From: Devosia sp. Root635 | GTDB taxonomy: Bacteria; Pseudomonadota; Alphaproteobacteria; Rhizobiales; Devosiaceae | Length of the DNA: 64,000 nucleotides | Reading direction: 5' to 3' | NCBI RefSeq assembly: GCF_001427605.1 | Contig: NZ_LMGZ01000001.1 | Span: 317,995 to 381,994, forward strand | Shown: positions 17,866-26,871 of the stretch, in pieces | Layout of the letters: every line of letters begins with the position of its first letter | Position numbering within the stretch: the first letter of the stretch is position 1 | Notes under the pieces: generated by a model | What the model was told of the DNA's origin: nothing | Seen by the model: the letters and a program-made list of their open reading frames with translations, nothing else | Databases searched by the model: none | Made by a program: the position numbers and the translations under genes

Positions 17866-18624
17866 TCAGCTCTTGCCGGCGGAGCGCTGGCGGGCGAACC
17901 AGAAGCCGAGCATGACGACGGCGACGATGGCGAAGCCGTACCAGGTATAGGCGTAGCCCAGGTGATTGTTGGGGAATTCGACGACGGTTTCGCCGCCCTG
18001 CGGCAGCTCGCCGGCGGGACCGGCGGGGAGGTCGACATAGAACGGGGCGAAGGGGGCCAGAGCAGGATCGACCATGGCCGCGAGCCGGGCGGGGTCGCGC
18101 ACCCATTCGATGCGGTTGGAGGTGTCGGGACCGGGGGTCATGAAGCCGGCGGCTTCGGCCGGACGCAGCAGGCCGGCGATGGTAACCTGGCCGTCGTCGC
18201 CCTGCGTATCGGTAACGGCGGCTTCCTGGAAATCCTGGGGGACGAAACCGCGATTGACGAAGACCGTGCCGCCATCGGCCAATACGAAGGGGGTGACCAC
18301 CCAGTAGCCGGGGCCCGATGCCGGGCCGCGTGCATTGGCGAGGCTGGTGAACACCGTCACCGTCTGGTTGTAGCGGAAGCTGCCTGACAGCGAGACCGGC
18401 TGGAAATTGAACGCGTCGAGATCGAGCGCGGCCCAGTCGGCGACAGGGGGCACCGGCACCGGGTCGGCGCCGAGCCGGGCATCCACGGCGGCGATGAGCG
18501 CTTCCTTTTCGGCCAGCCGGTGCATCTGCCAGGTGCCGAGCCAGGTGCAGGTGGCCGCCAGCGCCAGCATCAGCGCCACGAAGATCCAGGTCATGACCGG
18601 GTTGGGGCGGCGCTCCTGGCTCAT
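17866..18624 (-). CDS. SURF1 family cytochrome oxidase assembly protein
   Basis: 252 residues with two membrane anchors (about 11-31 and 226-245) around a periplasmic domain. It shows the SURF1 hallmarks LGTWQMHRLAEKEALI, GYWVVTPFVLADGGTVFVNRGFVP and NNHLGYAYTWYGFA. SURF1 helps insert heme a into subunit I of the aa3 oxidase. It is the last gene of the cox operon and overlaps the DUF983 gene by 4 nt, so translation is probably coupled. Confidence 0.95.
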   Translation of the reverse strand: MSQERRPNPVMTWIFVALMLALAATCTWLGTWQMHRLAEKEALIAAVDARLGADPVPVPPVADWAALDLDAFNFQPVSLSGSFRYNQTVTVFTSLANARGPASGPGYWVVTPFVLADGGTVFVNRGFVPQDFQEAAVTDTQGDDGQVTIAGLLRPAEAAGFMTPGPDTSNRIEWVRDPARLAAMVDPALAPFAPFYVDLPAGPAGELPQGGETVVEFPNNHLGYAYTWYGFAIVAVVMLGFWFARQRSAGKS

Positions 18625-18986
18625 TGGTGTCCCTCATGGGCGTCGTGCCGGTATTGCAGCGACACCAGTACGCCCTTGAACGGCGGCAACAGCAGCAGCG
18701 ACAGGATCAGCGTCGCCGGAATCCACAGGATCAGGTGGATATAGGGCGGCGGATTGAACAGCGCGCCGACCACGAGCGCCAGCAGGACGATGATGGGCGC
18801 CACGAGGAAGATGACGAAAATGGCCGGGCCGTCGCCGCTATCGGCGAATTTGAGATCGAGCCCGCAGACCGCGCAGGCGGGCGCCACCTTGAGGTAGCCG
18901 GCAAACAGCCTGCCCTCGCCGCAACGCGGGCAGCGGCACATGAGGCCGGTGAGGATGGGCGACGACTGGGACAAGCGGCTCTCCAA
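18621..18986 (-). CDS. DUF983 family membrane protein
   Basis: 121 residues. The N-terminus has two CxxC pairs (CRCPRCGEG about 17-25 and CAVCGLDL about 38-45), consistent with a small metal-binding knuckle, followed by two transmembrane helices (about 55-75 and 84-104). DUF983 genes commonly lie between ctaE and surf1 in alphaproteobacterial oxidase operons, as here, and are presumed to help oxidase assembly; the exact role is unknown. The start ATG is 8 nt after the hairpin at 18994-19018. Confidence 0.92.
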   Translation of the reverse strand: MESRLSQSSPILTGLMCRCPRCGEGRLFAGYLKVAPACAVCGLDLKFADSGDGPAIFVIFLVAPIIVLLALVVGALFNPPPYIHLILWIPATLILSLLLLPPFKGVLVSLQYRHDAHEGHQ

Positions 18987-19018
18987 ACAAAGCGGGGCGC
19001 AGCTTGCGGCTGCGCCCC
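18986..19018 (-). terminator. Strong hairpin after ctaE (terminator or attenuator)
   Basis: A perfect 10-bp GGGGCGCAGC/GCTGCGCCCC stem with a 5-nt loop, followed on the minus strand by GCTTTGTTTGG. It lies between ctaE and the DUF983 gene. Because both genes read in the same direction, it may reduce transcription of DUF983 and surf1 relative to the structural subunits. Confidence 0.75.
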
Positions 19019-19039
19019 GTAAATCGCGTCCGGGCGGAT

Positions 19040-19873
19040 CTAGTGGTGGATCGCCACGCCCCAGCTGCCCCAGACATAGATCGAGGCAAACAGGAACAGC
19101 CAGACCACGTCGACGAAATGCCAGTACCAGGCGGCGAATTCGAAACCGAGGTGGCGTTCGGGGGTGAAATCGCCCCGCAGCGCGCGGATCAGGCAGACCA
19201 GCAGGAAGATGGTGCCGATCAGCACGTGGAAGCCGTGCAGGCCGGTGGCCATGAAGAAGGTGGCACCATACATGTTGTGGCTGAAGGCAAAGCCGGCTTC
19301 GCTATATTCCAGCGCCTGCACGCCGGTAAACAGCGCGCCGAGCAGCACGGTCAGCACCAGGCCCCACTTGAGGCCGTCGCGGTCGCCCTCGAGCAGCGCA
19401 TGGTGCGCCCAGGTGACCGTGGTGCCCGAGGTCAGCAGCAGCAGCGTGTTGAACAGCGGCAGGTGGAAGGGATCGAACAGCTCGACGCCGGTCGGCGGCC
19501 AGATGCCCGACGTGGCGGCGACGCGGGCATATTGCTCGACGTCGTCGAGACGGAAGAAGCCATCGAAATAGGCCCAGAAGAAACCGAAGAACACCATCAC
19601 TTCGGAGGCGATGAACAGCATCATGCCGTAGCGGTGGTGCATCTGCACGACCGGGGTGTGGTCGCCCTGGTTCGCTTCCTTGATGACGTCGCTCCACCAC
19701 GCATACATGGTGTAGAGCACGCCAGCGAGGCCGACGAAGAAAATCCACGGGGTCCAGTGGTGCATCCAGGAGACGGCGCCGATGGCCATCACCAGCACTG
19801 CGGCCGACATGACAAACGGCCATGGGCTGGGTTCGACCATGTGATAGTCGTGGTTCTTGGCTATTGCGGCCAT
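19040..19873 (-). CDS. ctaE: Cytochrome c oxidase subunit III
   Basis: 277 residues with seven predicted membrane helices. Typical segments: HDYHMVEPSPWPFVMS at the start, SEVMVFFGFFWAYFDGFF, GTTVTWAHHALLEGDRD, YGATFFMATGLHGFHVLIG and FEFAAWYWHFVDVVWLFLF. It is the third core subunit of the aa3-type terminal oxidase. It begins 2 nt after ctaG ends, so both are on one transcript from ctaC. Confidence 0.97.
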   Translation of the reverse strand: MAAIAKNHDYHMVEPSPWPFVMSAAVLVMAIGAVSWMHHWTPWIFFVGLAGVLYTMYAWWSDVIKEANQGDHTPVVQMHHRYGMMLFIASEVMVFFGFFWAYFDGFFRLDDVEQYARVAATSGIWPPTGVELFDPFHLPLFNTLLLLTSGTTVTWAHHALLEGDRDGLKWGLVLTVLLGALFTGVQALEYSEAGFAFSHNMYGATFFMATGLHGFHVLIGTIFLLVCLIRALRGDFTPERHLGFEFAAWYWHFVDVVWLFLFASIYVWGSWGVAIHH

Positions 19874-19875
19874 GG

Positions 19876-20442
19876 TCAGCTTCCCTCGTTGTCTGAAGCG
19901 TAGAAAGTGTAAGAGAGCGTGATCTCTTTGATGGTGTCGAGCTCTTGGTTGTCGTCAAGCTCGGGATCGACGAAGAACACGATCGGCATATCCACGGTCT
20001 CGCCGGGCTGCAGCGTCTGCTCGGTGAAGCAGAAGCATTCGATCTTGTTGAAGTAGACGCCTGCCCGTTCAGGCGAGACGTTGAATACGGCCATGCCGGT
20101 GATTGGCTTGTCCGAATAGTTGGTGGCCACGTAGTTGACCGTATCGACCTTGCCGATATTGTCGGTGATATGGGCGGCGGGCTTCACGGTCCAGGCCAAG
20201 TCATTGGCGACATTGGAGTCGAAGCGCACGGTCATCTGCCGTGCAATGGCGCCCTTGGGGCTATCGACGGCCGTTTGCGGCGTGCCACCGAAACCGGTGA
20301 CCTGGCAGAAGAGCTGGTAGAGCGGCACCGAAGCATAGGCCACGCCGACCATGCCGACAGCGATAAACATGCCGGCCATCGCCACGCGCTTGTTGCGGCG
20401 CGCCATTGCGGGGTCAATACCGGATTGATGCAACTCAGCCAT
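19876..20442 (-). CDS. ctaG: Cytochrome c oxidase assembly protein CtaG (Cox11)
   Basis: 188 residues: one N-terminal transmembrane helix (about 22-42) and a periplasmic immunoglobulin-like domain. The copper-binding motif IECFCFTEQTL (CxCF) is present at about 122-132, and a third conserved cysteine is in LYQLFCQVTGFGGTPQ near the membrane. Cox11 delivers copper to the CuB site of subunit I. It overlaps coxF by one base and precedes ctaE. Confidence 0.96.
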   Translation of the reverse strand: MAELHQSGIDPAMARRNKRVAMAGMFIAVGMVGVAYASVPLYQLFCQVTGFGGTPQTAVDSPKGAIARQMTVRFDSNVANDLAWTVKPAAHITDNIGKVDTVNYVATNYSDKPITGMAVFNVSPERAGVYFNKIECFCFTEQTLQPGETVDMPIVFFVDPELDDNQELDTIKEITLSYTFYASDNEGS

Positions 20443-20624
20443 CAGAGCGCCCGGTCAAACAGGGCCGGACCCATCTTGATGATGGTCAGCGCATAGAAGG
20501 TGAGCGCGAACAGCGCCAGCGCGATGCCGAGCGCGATGGAGCGGCGGCGGCGCAGCCTGACGCGCCTGGCGGCAATTTCGGGCGACTCGATCTCGACGCT
20601 GCGGATTTCATCTGGAGCGCTCAT
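20442..20624 (-). CDS. coxF: Small oxidase-operon membrane protein (CoxF-like)
   Basis: 60 residues. An arginine-rich cytoplasmic N-terminus ([10 protein letters not shown]) precedes a single transmembrane helix (about 30-50). Such short one-helix proteins between ctaB and ctaG are annotated CoxF or hypothetical in rhizobia; no biochemical role is established. It overlaps ctaB by 4 nt and ctaG by 1 nt, which supports its being a real, co-translated gene. Confidence 0.8.
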   Translation of the reverse strand: MSAPDEIRSVEIESPEIAARRVRLRRRRSIALGIALALFALTFYALTIIKMGPALFDRAL

Positions 20625-21556
20625 AGGGAAAAGCCCCCGAAGCGGGTCAAAAGATTGTCGGTCATGAAGGCGAAGAACACGATGAACAGATAGCTCAACG
20701 AGTAATTGAACAGCGTGCGGGCCGACTTGCGCATAGCCACATCCTCGCGGGTCCGCAGCAGACGCCAGGCCAGCAGGATGAACGAGGCGCCGGTGATGAC
20801 CGCGACAGTTGTATAGACCCCACCGGCAAAGCCGAACCAGGTCGGCAGCATGGCGGCGGCGGCGAGAACCAGCGTGTAGACGAAAATCTGCAGCTTGGTG
20901 GACGCTTCGCCGACCACATTGGGCATCATCGGCACGCCGGCAGCGCCATAGTCAGACTGCTTGTAGAGCGCCAGGGCCCAGAAATGCGGGGGCGTCCACA
21001 GGAAGATGATGAGGAACAGCACGACGCTCTCGAACGAGACCGTGCCGGTAACGGCAGCCCAGCCGACAACAGGCGGGAAGGCGCCGGCGGCGCCGCCGAT
21101 GACGATGTTCTGCGGCGTCGAGCGCTTGAGCCACATCGTATAGATGACGGCATAGAAGAAGATGGTGAAGGCCAGCAGCGCGGCCGCGACCCAGTTGGTC
21201 GCCAGGCCCAGCAGGGCCACCGAGAAGATCGACAGCACAAGGCCGAAGACCAGGGCTTCTTCCTTGCTGATGCGACCGGCCGGAATGGGCCGGTTCTGCG
21301 TGCGGCTCATGACGGCGTCGATATCAGCATCGTACCACATGTTCAGCGCACCCGATGCGCCGGCGCCGATGGCGATGCAGGCGATGGCGATGATGCCGAC
21401 GAAGGGATTGATGCCGCCCGGGGCCGCGATCAGGCCGACGATGGCGGTGAACACGACCAGTTGCATGACGCTCGGCTTCAGCAGCGCGAGGTAATCCTCC
21501 ACGCGCGCTTCGCCGGCCATGCCGGGCAGGTTCCTGCTGTCGTCGATCAGAGCCAC
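20621..21556 (-). CDS. ctaB: Protoheme IX farnesyltransferase (heme O synthase)
   Basis: 311 residues of a UbiA-superfamily membrane prenyltransferase with about nine helices. It attaches a farnesyl group to heme b to make heme o, precursor of heme a. Catalytic motifs are [15 protein letters not shown] (NxxxDxxxD, about 95-109) with the following [10 protein letters not shown], and the second aspartate-rich region near the [15 protein letters not shown] loop. It lies between ctaD (54 nt upstream) and coxF, an arrangement standard for alphaproteobacterial aa3 operons. Confidence 0.96.
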   Translation of the reverse strand: MALIDDSRNLPGMAGEARVEDYLALLKPSVMQLVVFTAIVGLIAAPGGINPFVGIIAIACIAIGAGASGALNMWYDADIDAVMSRTQNRPIPAGRISKEEALVFGLVLSIFSVALLGLATNWVAAALLAFTIFFYAVIYTMWLKRSTPQNIVIGGAAGAFPPVVGWAAVTGTVSFESVVLFLIIFLWTPPHFWALALYKQSDYGAAGVPMMPNVVGEASTKLQIFVYTLVLAAAAMLPTWFGFAGGVYTTVAVITGASFILLAWRLLRTREDVAMRKSARTLFNYSLSYLFIVFFAFMTDNLLTRFGGFSL

Positions 21557-21610
21557 TGGCTTTGCCTTGGTTGGATGGAAGCGGGCCGCGCGGAGGCGAC
21601 CCGCCCGTGG

Positions 21611-23305
21611 TTAGTGTGCGTTGGTCGAGTCGATCTTCGGCAGCGTGGTGAACTGGTGGAACGGCGGCGGGCTGGACAAGGTCCATTCCAGCGTCGTGGC
21701 GCCTTCACCCCACGGATTGTCACCGGCCGGGCGCTTCTTACGGGAGGCTTCCCAGGTCGCGTAGAAGAAGACCAGCATGGCGACGAAGGTGATGTAGTAG
21801 CCGATCGAGGAGATGCGGTTGAAGAAGCCGAAGGCATCCGGGTAGTCGATATAGCGGCGCGGCATGCCGGCAAGGCCGAGGAAATGCTGCGGGAAGAAGA
21901 TCAGGTTCACGCCGACGAACATGATCCAGAAATGCGCCTGGGCCAGGAACTCGTTGTACATGTAGCCGAACATCTTGGGGTACCAGTAGTACCAGGCCGC
22001 GAAGATCGAGAACACGGCGCCCAGCGACAGCACGTAGTGGAAGTGGGCGACCACATAATAGGTGTCGTGCAGGGCGCGGTCGGCACCGGCATTGGCCAGC
22101 ACCACGCCGGTCACGCCACCGACGGTGAACAGGAAGATGAAGCCGATGGCCCAGAGCATGGGCGACTTGAAGGTGATCGAGCCGCCCCACATCGTGGCGA
22201 TCCACGAGAAGATCTTCACGCCCGTCGGCACGGCGATGACCATGGTGGCGGCCACGAAGTAGCGCTGCACGTCAAGGCTGAGGCCGGTGGTGTACATGTG
22301 GTGCGCCCACACGACGAAGCCGACGAAGCCGATGGCGACCATGGCGTAGGCCATGGCCATGTAGCCGAAGATCGGCTTGCGGCTGAAGGTCGAGACGATG
22401 TGGCTGACGATGCCGAAGCCCGGCAGGATCATGATGTAGACTTCAGGGTGACCGAAGAACCAGAACAGATGCTGGAACAGCACCGGATCGCCGCCTTCGG
22501 CCGGCTTGAAGAAGGCCGTATCGAAGTTGCGATCGGTCAGCAGCATGGTAATGCCGCCGGCCAGCACCGGCAGCGCCAGCACCAGCAGGAACGCGGTCAC
22601 CAGCACGGACCAGGCAAACAGCGGCATCTTGTGCAGCGTCATGCCCGGAGCGCGCATGTTGAAAATGGTGGTGATGAGGTTGATGGCACCCAGGATCGAG
22701 CTGATGCCGGCCACATGCAGCGACAGGATGGCAAAATCCATGGCGGGGCCAGGATGGCCGACGGTAGAGGAGAGCGGCGGGTAGATGGTCCAGCCGCCAC
22801 CGAAACCGAGCGCGGTCGGGCCGGTGCCTTCAAAGAACAGGCTCAGCATCAGCAGGATGAAGGCGGGCGGCAACAGCCAGAAGGCGATGTTGTTGATACG
22901 CGGGAAAGCGGTGTCGGGCGCGCCGATCATAAGCGGTGCGAAATAGTTGGCGAAGCCGCCCATGGTGGCCGGCATGACCACGAAGAAGATCATGATCAGC
23001 GCATGCGCGGTGGTGAACACATTGTACATGTGCTTGCCGGCGTCGAGGGCTTCACCGCCTTCGATACCGTAGACCATCGCGGCCAGGCCGTGGAAAATCT
23101 GGATGCCGGGCTCCTGCAGCTCCATGCGCATGACGCCGGAAAGCAGACCACCGATGACCCCCGCGAAAATCGCGAAGACCAGGTACATCACACCGATGTC
23201 CTTGTGGTTGGTCGAGTAGACCCAGCGGCGCCAGCCGGTGGGCTCATGATGCGATGAAGCGTCGTGTCCAGTGGCATGGGCTTCGAGGTGAGCGGTATCG
23301 GCCAT
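21611..23305 (-). CDS. ctaD: Cytochrome c oxidase subunit I
   Basis: 564 residues, twelve membrane helices, catalytic subunit with heme a and the heme a3-CuB centre. Recognisable: [18 protein letters not shown] at the start, [19 protein letters not shown] (heme a ligand), [18 protein letters not shown] with the His-Tyr crosslink pair for CuB and the K channel, and [18 protein letters not shown] with the heme a3 and a ligands. Downstream of ctaC by 25 nt, same strand. Confidence 0.98.
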   Translation of the reverse strand: MADTAHLEAHATGHDASSHHEPTGWRRWVYSTNHKDIGVMYLVFAIFAGVIGGLLSGVMRMELQEPGIQIFHGLAAMVYGIEGGEALDAGKHMYNVFTTAHALIMIFFVVMPATMGGFANYFAPLMIGAPDTAFPRINNIAFWLLPPAFILLMLSLFFEGTGPTALGFGGGWTIYPPLSSTVGHPGPAMDFAILSLHVAGISSILGAINLITTIFNMRAPGMTLHKMPLFAWSVLVTAFLLVLALPVLAGGITMLLTDRNFDTAFFKPAEGGDPVLFQHLFWFFGHPEVYIMILPGFGIVSHIVSTFSRKPIFGYMAMAYAMVAIGFVGFVVWAHHMYTTGLSLDVQRYFVAATMVIAVPTGVKIFSWIATMWGGSITFKSPMLWAIGFIFLFTVGGVTGVVLANAGADRALHDTYYVVAHFHYVLSLGAVFSIFAAWYYWYPKMFGYMYNEFLAQAHFWIMFVGVNLIFFPQHFLGLAGMPRRYIDYPDAFGFFNRISSIGYYITFVAMLVFFYATWEASRKKRPAGDNPWGEGATTLEWTLSSPPPFHQFTTLPKIDSTNAH

Positions 23306-23330
23306 TTATTGTTTCCCCTGACCCGTGTTC

Positions 23331-24254
23331 TTACTGCACTGCCGCAAGCGTGGCGCTGGCGGCGGCATAGTCGCCATCCTTGAACGCCGCCATATAGGCT
23401 GCAAATTCTTCCTTGGTGACGACGCGCACGGCAATCGGCATGAAGGCGTGATCGCGGCCGCAAAGCTCCGAGCACTGACCGTAGTAGATGCCGGTCTCGC
23501 GGGCGTTGAACCAGGTTTCGTTGAGACGGCCCGGCACGGCATCGATCTTGATGCCGAAGGACGGGACGGCGAAGGCATGGATGACGCCGAGCGGATCGGC
23601 CGTGACCTGCACGCGCACGGTGGTATCGACCGGAACGACGAGTTCGTTGTCGACGGCCAGCAGACGGGGCTGGCCCGGCTTGGTCGCGGTGCGATCCTCC
23701 TCGTTGAGGATCAGCGAGGTGAAGGCCAGGCCCTGGTCGACATATTCATAGTCCCAGTACCACTGCTGGCCGGTGGCCTTGATGGTGAGTTCGGGCGCCG
23801 GAACCGCGACTTCGCCGAACGAGAAGATGTTCGAGCCGAGATACTTGCGCTCGCCATCGGGTGTGGTGAGCTGGTCGCTCAGCACGCCGAAGGAGGGAAT
23901 GGCGATGATGATCAGGATGACCACCGGCAGCACGGTCCAGATGATCTCGACCAGCGTGTTGTGGGTAAAGCCGGCGGGCACCGGATTGCGCCTGGCATTG
24001 TAGCGGAAGGCGATCCACAGCAGCAGCGCCAGCACGAACAGCACGATCAGGCTGATGGTCCACATCAGGATGCCATCGTGGAAGGCCGTGATGGAGTCCA
24101 TGATCGGCGTCACGGAGCGCTGCAGGTGGAACTGGCCGGGGAGCGGATGGCCGGCGGTGTAGCCGGCTTCTTCCTGCGCGGTGGCCAGAGCTGGAATCAG
24201 CGCCATTGCGGCCGCCGATAGAGCCCCCATCTTTTTCAAGAACTGCCCGGTCAC
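23331..24254 (-). CDS. ctaC: Cytochrome c oxidase subunit II
   Basis: 307 residues. Signal peptide (1-27, cleavage after ATA), two membrane helices (about 63-83 and 101-121), and a periplasmic cupredoxin domain with the CuA ligands in YYGQCSELCGRDHAFMPI (about 247-264) and an upstream conserved histidine in DPLGVIHAFAVPS. The aromatic patch QQWYWDYEY accepts electrons from cytochrome c. Start is a GTG at 24254 with an AGGGGG site 6 nt upstream. It is the first gene of the operon; its promoter must lie in the 325-bp divergent region. Confidence 0.97.
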   Translation of the reverse strand: MTGQFLKKMGALSAAAMALIPALATAQEEAGYTAGHPLPGQFHLQRSVTPIMDSITAFHDGILMWTISLIVLFVLALLLWIAFRYNARRNPVPAGFTHNTLVEIIWTVLPVVILIIIAIPSFGVLSDQLTTPDGERKYLGSNIFSFGEVAVPAPELTIKATGQQWYWDYEYVDQGLAFTSLILNEEDRTATKPGQPRLLAVDNELVVPVDTTVRVQVTADPLGVIHAFAVPSFGIKIDAVPGRLNETWFNARETGIYYGQCSELCGRDHAFMPIAVRVVTKEEFAAYMAAFKDGDYAAASATLAAVQ

Positions 24255-24579
24255 CTAAACCCCCTGTCGACTTCAATTGGTGTGTCCACACCGGGATTGA
24301 GGGGCGAAAACAGCGGCATAGCAAACGCCGCCCCGACTCAACCTCGGAGCGAAAAACTCTGCCCTGACCTAAATCACATCGGAAACGCCAAGTCCATTGC
24401 GGCAAGCGGGGCCGCAACTGCGTCATATTGCGCGGCGCCCGCCGCTGCCGCGCCTCACCGTCGCCGCAGTTTGGCCGCCATATCCCCAGCAAATCCGGGC
24501 CTTGGTTGACTTGGCTCCCTGCCTGTCGGAAACAAACAAAGCCTCGCGTTGGCACGCGATTCGTCGGGAGAATTGTAGA
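24255..24579. promoter_or_regulatory. Divergent intergenic region between ctaC and ialB
   Basis: 325 bp with no gene. It must contain the ctaC promoter (minus strand) and the ialB promoter (plus strand). On the plus strand a TTGACT hexamer at 24506-24511 is a candidate -35, but the -10 17 bp further on (GAAACA) is weak. No clear operator, riboswitch or terminator stands out. Confidence 0.5.
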
Positions 24580-25092
24580 GTGAAGCGGATTGTGAAGCAC
24601 TGTCTGGCCGGCCTGGGCCTTGCTCTGGCGGTGGTTGCGGCGACGGCCGGTACCAGCTTCGGCCAGGGCGTGGTACGCGCCCAATATGGCGACTGGCAGA
24701 TGAGTTGCGATACGCCGCCCGGCGCCAGCTTCGAGCAATGCGCCATCATCCAGAATGTGATGGCCGAGGATCAGCCCAATGTGGGCCTGTCGGTGATCGT
24801 GCTGCGCACCGCCGATCGCGAGGCGCGGCTGCTGCGCGTGCTGGCGCCGCTCGGCGTGCTGCTGCCCAATGGGCTTGGCCTCAATGTCGACGGCAAGGAT
24901 ATGGGGCGCGTCGCCTTCGTGCGCTGCCTGCCCAATGGCTGCGTGGCCGAGGTGGTGCTCGATGACAGCCTGATCGAAACGCTGTCGAACGGGAGCAATG
25001 CCATTTTCGTGGTGTTCAAGACCCCCGAGGAGGGCATCGGCATTCCGGTGTCGCTCAATGGCTTCAAGGATGGGTTCGCCCAGCTCCCCTAG
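24580..25092 (+). CDS. Invasion-associated locus B (IalB) family secreted protein
   Basis: 170 residues from a GTG at 24580, preceded by a GGGAGAA site. A Sec signal peptide spans about residues 1-29 (ending SFGQG). The mature domain shows IalB features: YGDWQMSCDTPPG, a paired cysteine in FEQCAIIQNV, and RCLPNGCVAEVVLDD. IalB is named for Bartonella erythrocyte invasion, but homologues are widespread in free-living alphaproteobacteria, so no virulence role should be assumed. A PilZ gene follows 15 nt downstream and is probably co-transcribed. Confidence 0.88.
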   Translation: MKRIVKHCLAGLGLALAVVAATAGTSFGQGVVRAQYGDWQMSCDTPPGASFEQCAIIQNVMAEDQPNVGLSVIVLRTADREARLLRVLAPLGVLLPNGLGLNVDGKDMGRVAFVRCLPNGCVAEVVLDDSLIETLSNGSNAIFVVFKTPEEGIGIPVSLNGFKDGFAQLP

Positions 25093-25107
25093 CTCGGAGG
25101 GTCCGGC

Positions 25108-25353
25108 ATGACCGATGAACATCGCGCGGCCCCGCGCCAACGGGTGCTCAAGGGTGGCCGTATCGTCATCAATGACGGCTTCTCGACCTTTCAGTGCACG
25201 GTGCGGAACCTGTCCGAGACCGGGGCGCGGCTGAAGGTCGCCGGCATTGTGGGGATACCCGACAGGTTCGAGCTGCTGATGGATGACGGGCGCAAGTTCG
25301 CCTGTACGGCGATGTGGAAGACCGAGTTCGAAATCGGGGTGCAGTTCACCTGA
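25108..25353 (+). CDS. PilZ domain protein
   Basis: 81 residues, essentially one PilZ domain. An RAAPRQRVLKGGRI segment at the start provides the arginine pair of the RxxxR switch, and VRNLSETGARLKVAG corresponds to the (D/N)xSxxG strand. PilZ domains bind cyclic-di-GMP; the conserved pattern suggests binding is possible here. It starts 15 nt after ialB, and the ATG follows a CGGAGGGTCC site. Confidence 0.88.
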   Translation: MTDEHRAAPRQRVLKGGRIVINDGFSTFQCTVRNLSETGARLKVAGIVGIPDRFELLMDDGRKFACTAMWKTEFEIGVQFT

Positions 25354-25390
25354 CAAAAAAGCCGGACAAGCGCACGAGGCACCGTCCGGC
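25354..25390 (-). terminator. Intrinsic terminator, minus strand, beyond the DUF1127 gene
   Basis: GCCGGAC and GTCCGGC arms (25361-25390) with a T6 run on the minus-strand side (25355-25360). It lies 133 bp after the DUF1127 stop and immediately beyond the PilZ stop, so it ends transcription arriving from the minus strand and could also fold in the PilZ transcript. Confidence 0.8.
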
Positions 25391-25523
25391 AAGTCATCAG
25401 GAAACGGGACCGGCGGCAAAACCGGCCCGGGAGATGGCACGAGCGCTCGTGAAGATCGTTCGTACCAACAGGGAAGCGCCGGCTGGAGGCAGCGCCGGCG
25501 CAAACTCGAAATTCGTGGACTGA

Positions 25524-25781
25524 TCAGACGCGGGCGCTGCGGGCGCGGGCAGCGTTGAGCATGGAGCCGGCCTGGCTGTTGCATGCCAGGGCGGCGACCA
25601 CGTCGTCGCGCGAGATACCAAGATCGCTGAGCCTGTTATGATCCAGTTCCAGCAGGGCCGACAATGCTACCCGACGGGTACGAGCGGCTTGCGCCCTGGC
25701 GATCCAGCGCGCAAGCGCGACAAACGGATTGGCAGGCGTAGCGGCCGCGAGTGACCGCTCGCCGGGAAGCGAGAGAGCCAT
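25524..25781 (-). CDS. DUF1127 domain small protein
   Basis: 85 residues from the ATG at 25781, with a GGAG site 9 nt upstream. It contains the arginine-rich DUF1127 (YjiS-like) core: ALARWIARAQAARTRRVAL then LLELDHNRLSDLGISRDDV. These small alphaproteobacterial proteins are generally regulatory; some are reported to affect RNA turnover and phosphate or carbon metabolism, but the function of this one is unknown. Its 133-nt 3' untranslated part ends at an intrinsic terminator. It diverges from the LysR gene. Confidence 0.85.
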   Translation of the reverse strand: MALSLPGERSLAAATPANPFVALARWIARAQAARTRRVALSALLELDHNRLSDLGISRDDVVAALACNSQAGSMLNAARARSARV

Positions 25782-25935
25782 GGTAAGTCTCCAGACATGT
25801 GGTTGTGCCGAAGGGAGGTCGGCGGGGTTCGTCGCAGGGTCTTGCGCCGATATTGGTACCATTGCGCTCTGGACATCCATTCGTCTAACAAATAGATTTC
25901 ATCCGTTCTATCAATTTGGGTGATGGATTGTTGTC

Positions 25936-26826
25936 ATGACCGCTCCCCTCGATCTCGACCAGCTCCAGAGCTTCTGTGCCATTGCCGATTGTGGCAGCTT
26001 CACCGAGGCGGCGCGCCGGGTGAACAAGACCCAATCGGCCGTGTCGATGCAGATCAAGCGGCTCGAGGAACGCCTGGGGCAGGCGCTGCTGACTCGCGAC
26101 GGGCGCAGCGTGACGCTGACGCTGCATGGCGAGGCGCTTTATTCCCGCGCCCGCAAGATGCTGCGCACCAATGCGGAGATTCTCGACCATTTCTCCGATG
26201 GCGACCTGGCCGGCTCGATCCGCTTTGGCGTGCCTGATGACTATGCGGTGCGGCTGTTGCCGGTGATCCTGTCCAGCTTCCAGCGCACGCACCCGAAAAT
26301 TGCGGTCGACGTGGCCTGCATGGCGTCCGAGCACCTGCTCGAAGGCATGCGGGCGGGGCGGTATGACCTCATCGTCTTCACGCAGGGCACCGAGCAGAAT
26401 TACGGCGAACTGTTCCGCACCGAAAAGATGTTCTGGGTGGCCAGCCATGGCGGGCGGGCGCTGGCCAGCGATCCGATCGCCATCGCCTGCGGGCCGCAAT
26501 ATTGCATCTGGCGCAAGGACGCGATGGAAGCGCTGGAGCGCAGCGGCAAGGATTATCGAGTGGCCTATACCTCATCCAACGCCACCGCCATTTCCAGCGC
26601 CGTGCTGTCCGACCTGGCCATCGGCTTCCTGCCGGAAAGCGCGCTGCAGCCGGGCATGCGGGTGGTCAATGACGAAGTTGGCCTGCCCCGGCTGGGCGAC
26701 GCGCAGATCGCCCTCAAGCGCGGCAGCCACGCCTATGGCGGCATTTATGACGCACTCGCCAACCACATCGTGCAGTCGATGGGCAATTTGCCGATGCCGG
26801 CAAAGGTGGCGGAGGCGGCGGAGTAA
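25936..26826 (+). CDS. LysR-family transcriptional regulator
   Basis: 296 residues. N-terminal winged helix-turn-helix (about 1-65: LDLDQLQSFCAIADCGSFT, then AARRVNKTQSAVSMQIKRLE, then LLTRDGRSVTLTLHGE) and a C-terminal LysR substrate-binding domain (about 93-290). The effector and targets are unknown. The nearest divergent gene is the DUF1127 gene, 154 bp away, which is a candidate target because LysR regulators often control a divergent neighbour. xseA follows 45 nt downstream. Confidence 0.92.
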   Translation: MTAPLDLDQLQSFCAIADCGSFTEAARRVNKTQSAVSMQIKRLEERLGQALLTRDGRSVTLTLHGEALYSRARKMLRTNAEILDHFSDGDLAGSIRFGVPDDYAVRLLPVILSSFQRTHPKIAVDVACMASEHLLEGMRAGRYDLIVFTQGTEQNYGELFRTEKMFWVASHGGRALASDPIAIACGPQYCIWRKDAMEALERSGKDYRVAYTSSNATAISSAVLSDLAIGFLPESALQPGMRVVNDEVGLPRLGDAQIALKRGSHAYGGIYDALANHIVQSMGNLPMPAKVAEAAE

Positions 26827-26871
26827 GGCACGCCCCCTTGACCTGACTCACCCGATATCGCACCAGAAGGC

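Noticed and set aside
20984..23257. 757-codon plus-strand open frame opposite ctaB and ctaD
   Set aside because: Antisense shadow with extreme Asp/His/Gly/Arg content; the opposite strand encodes clear oxidase genes.
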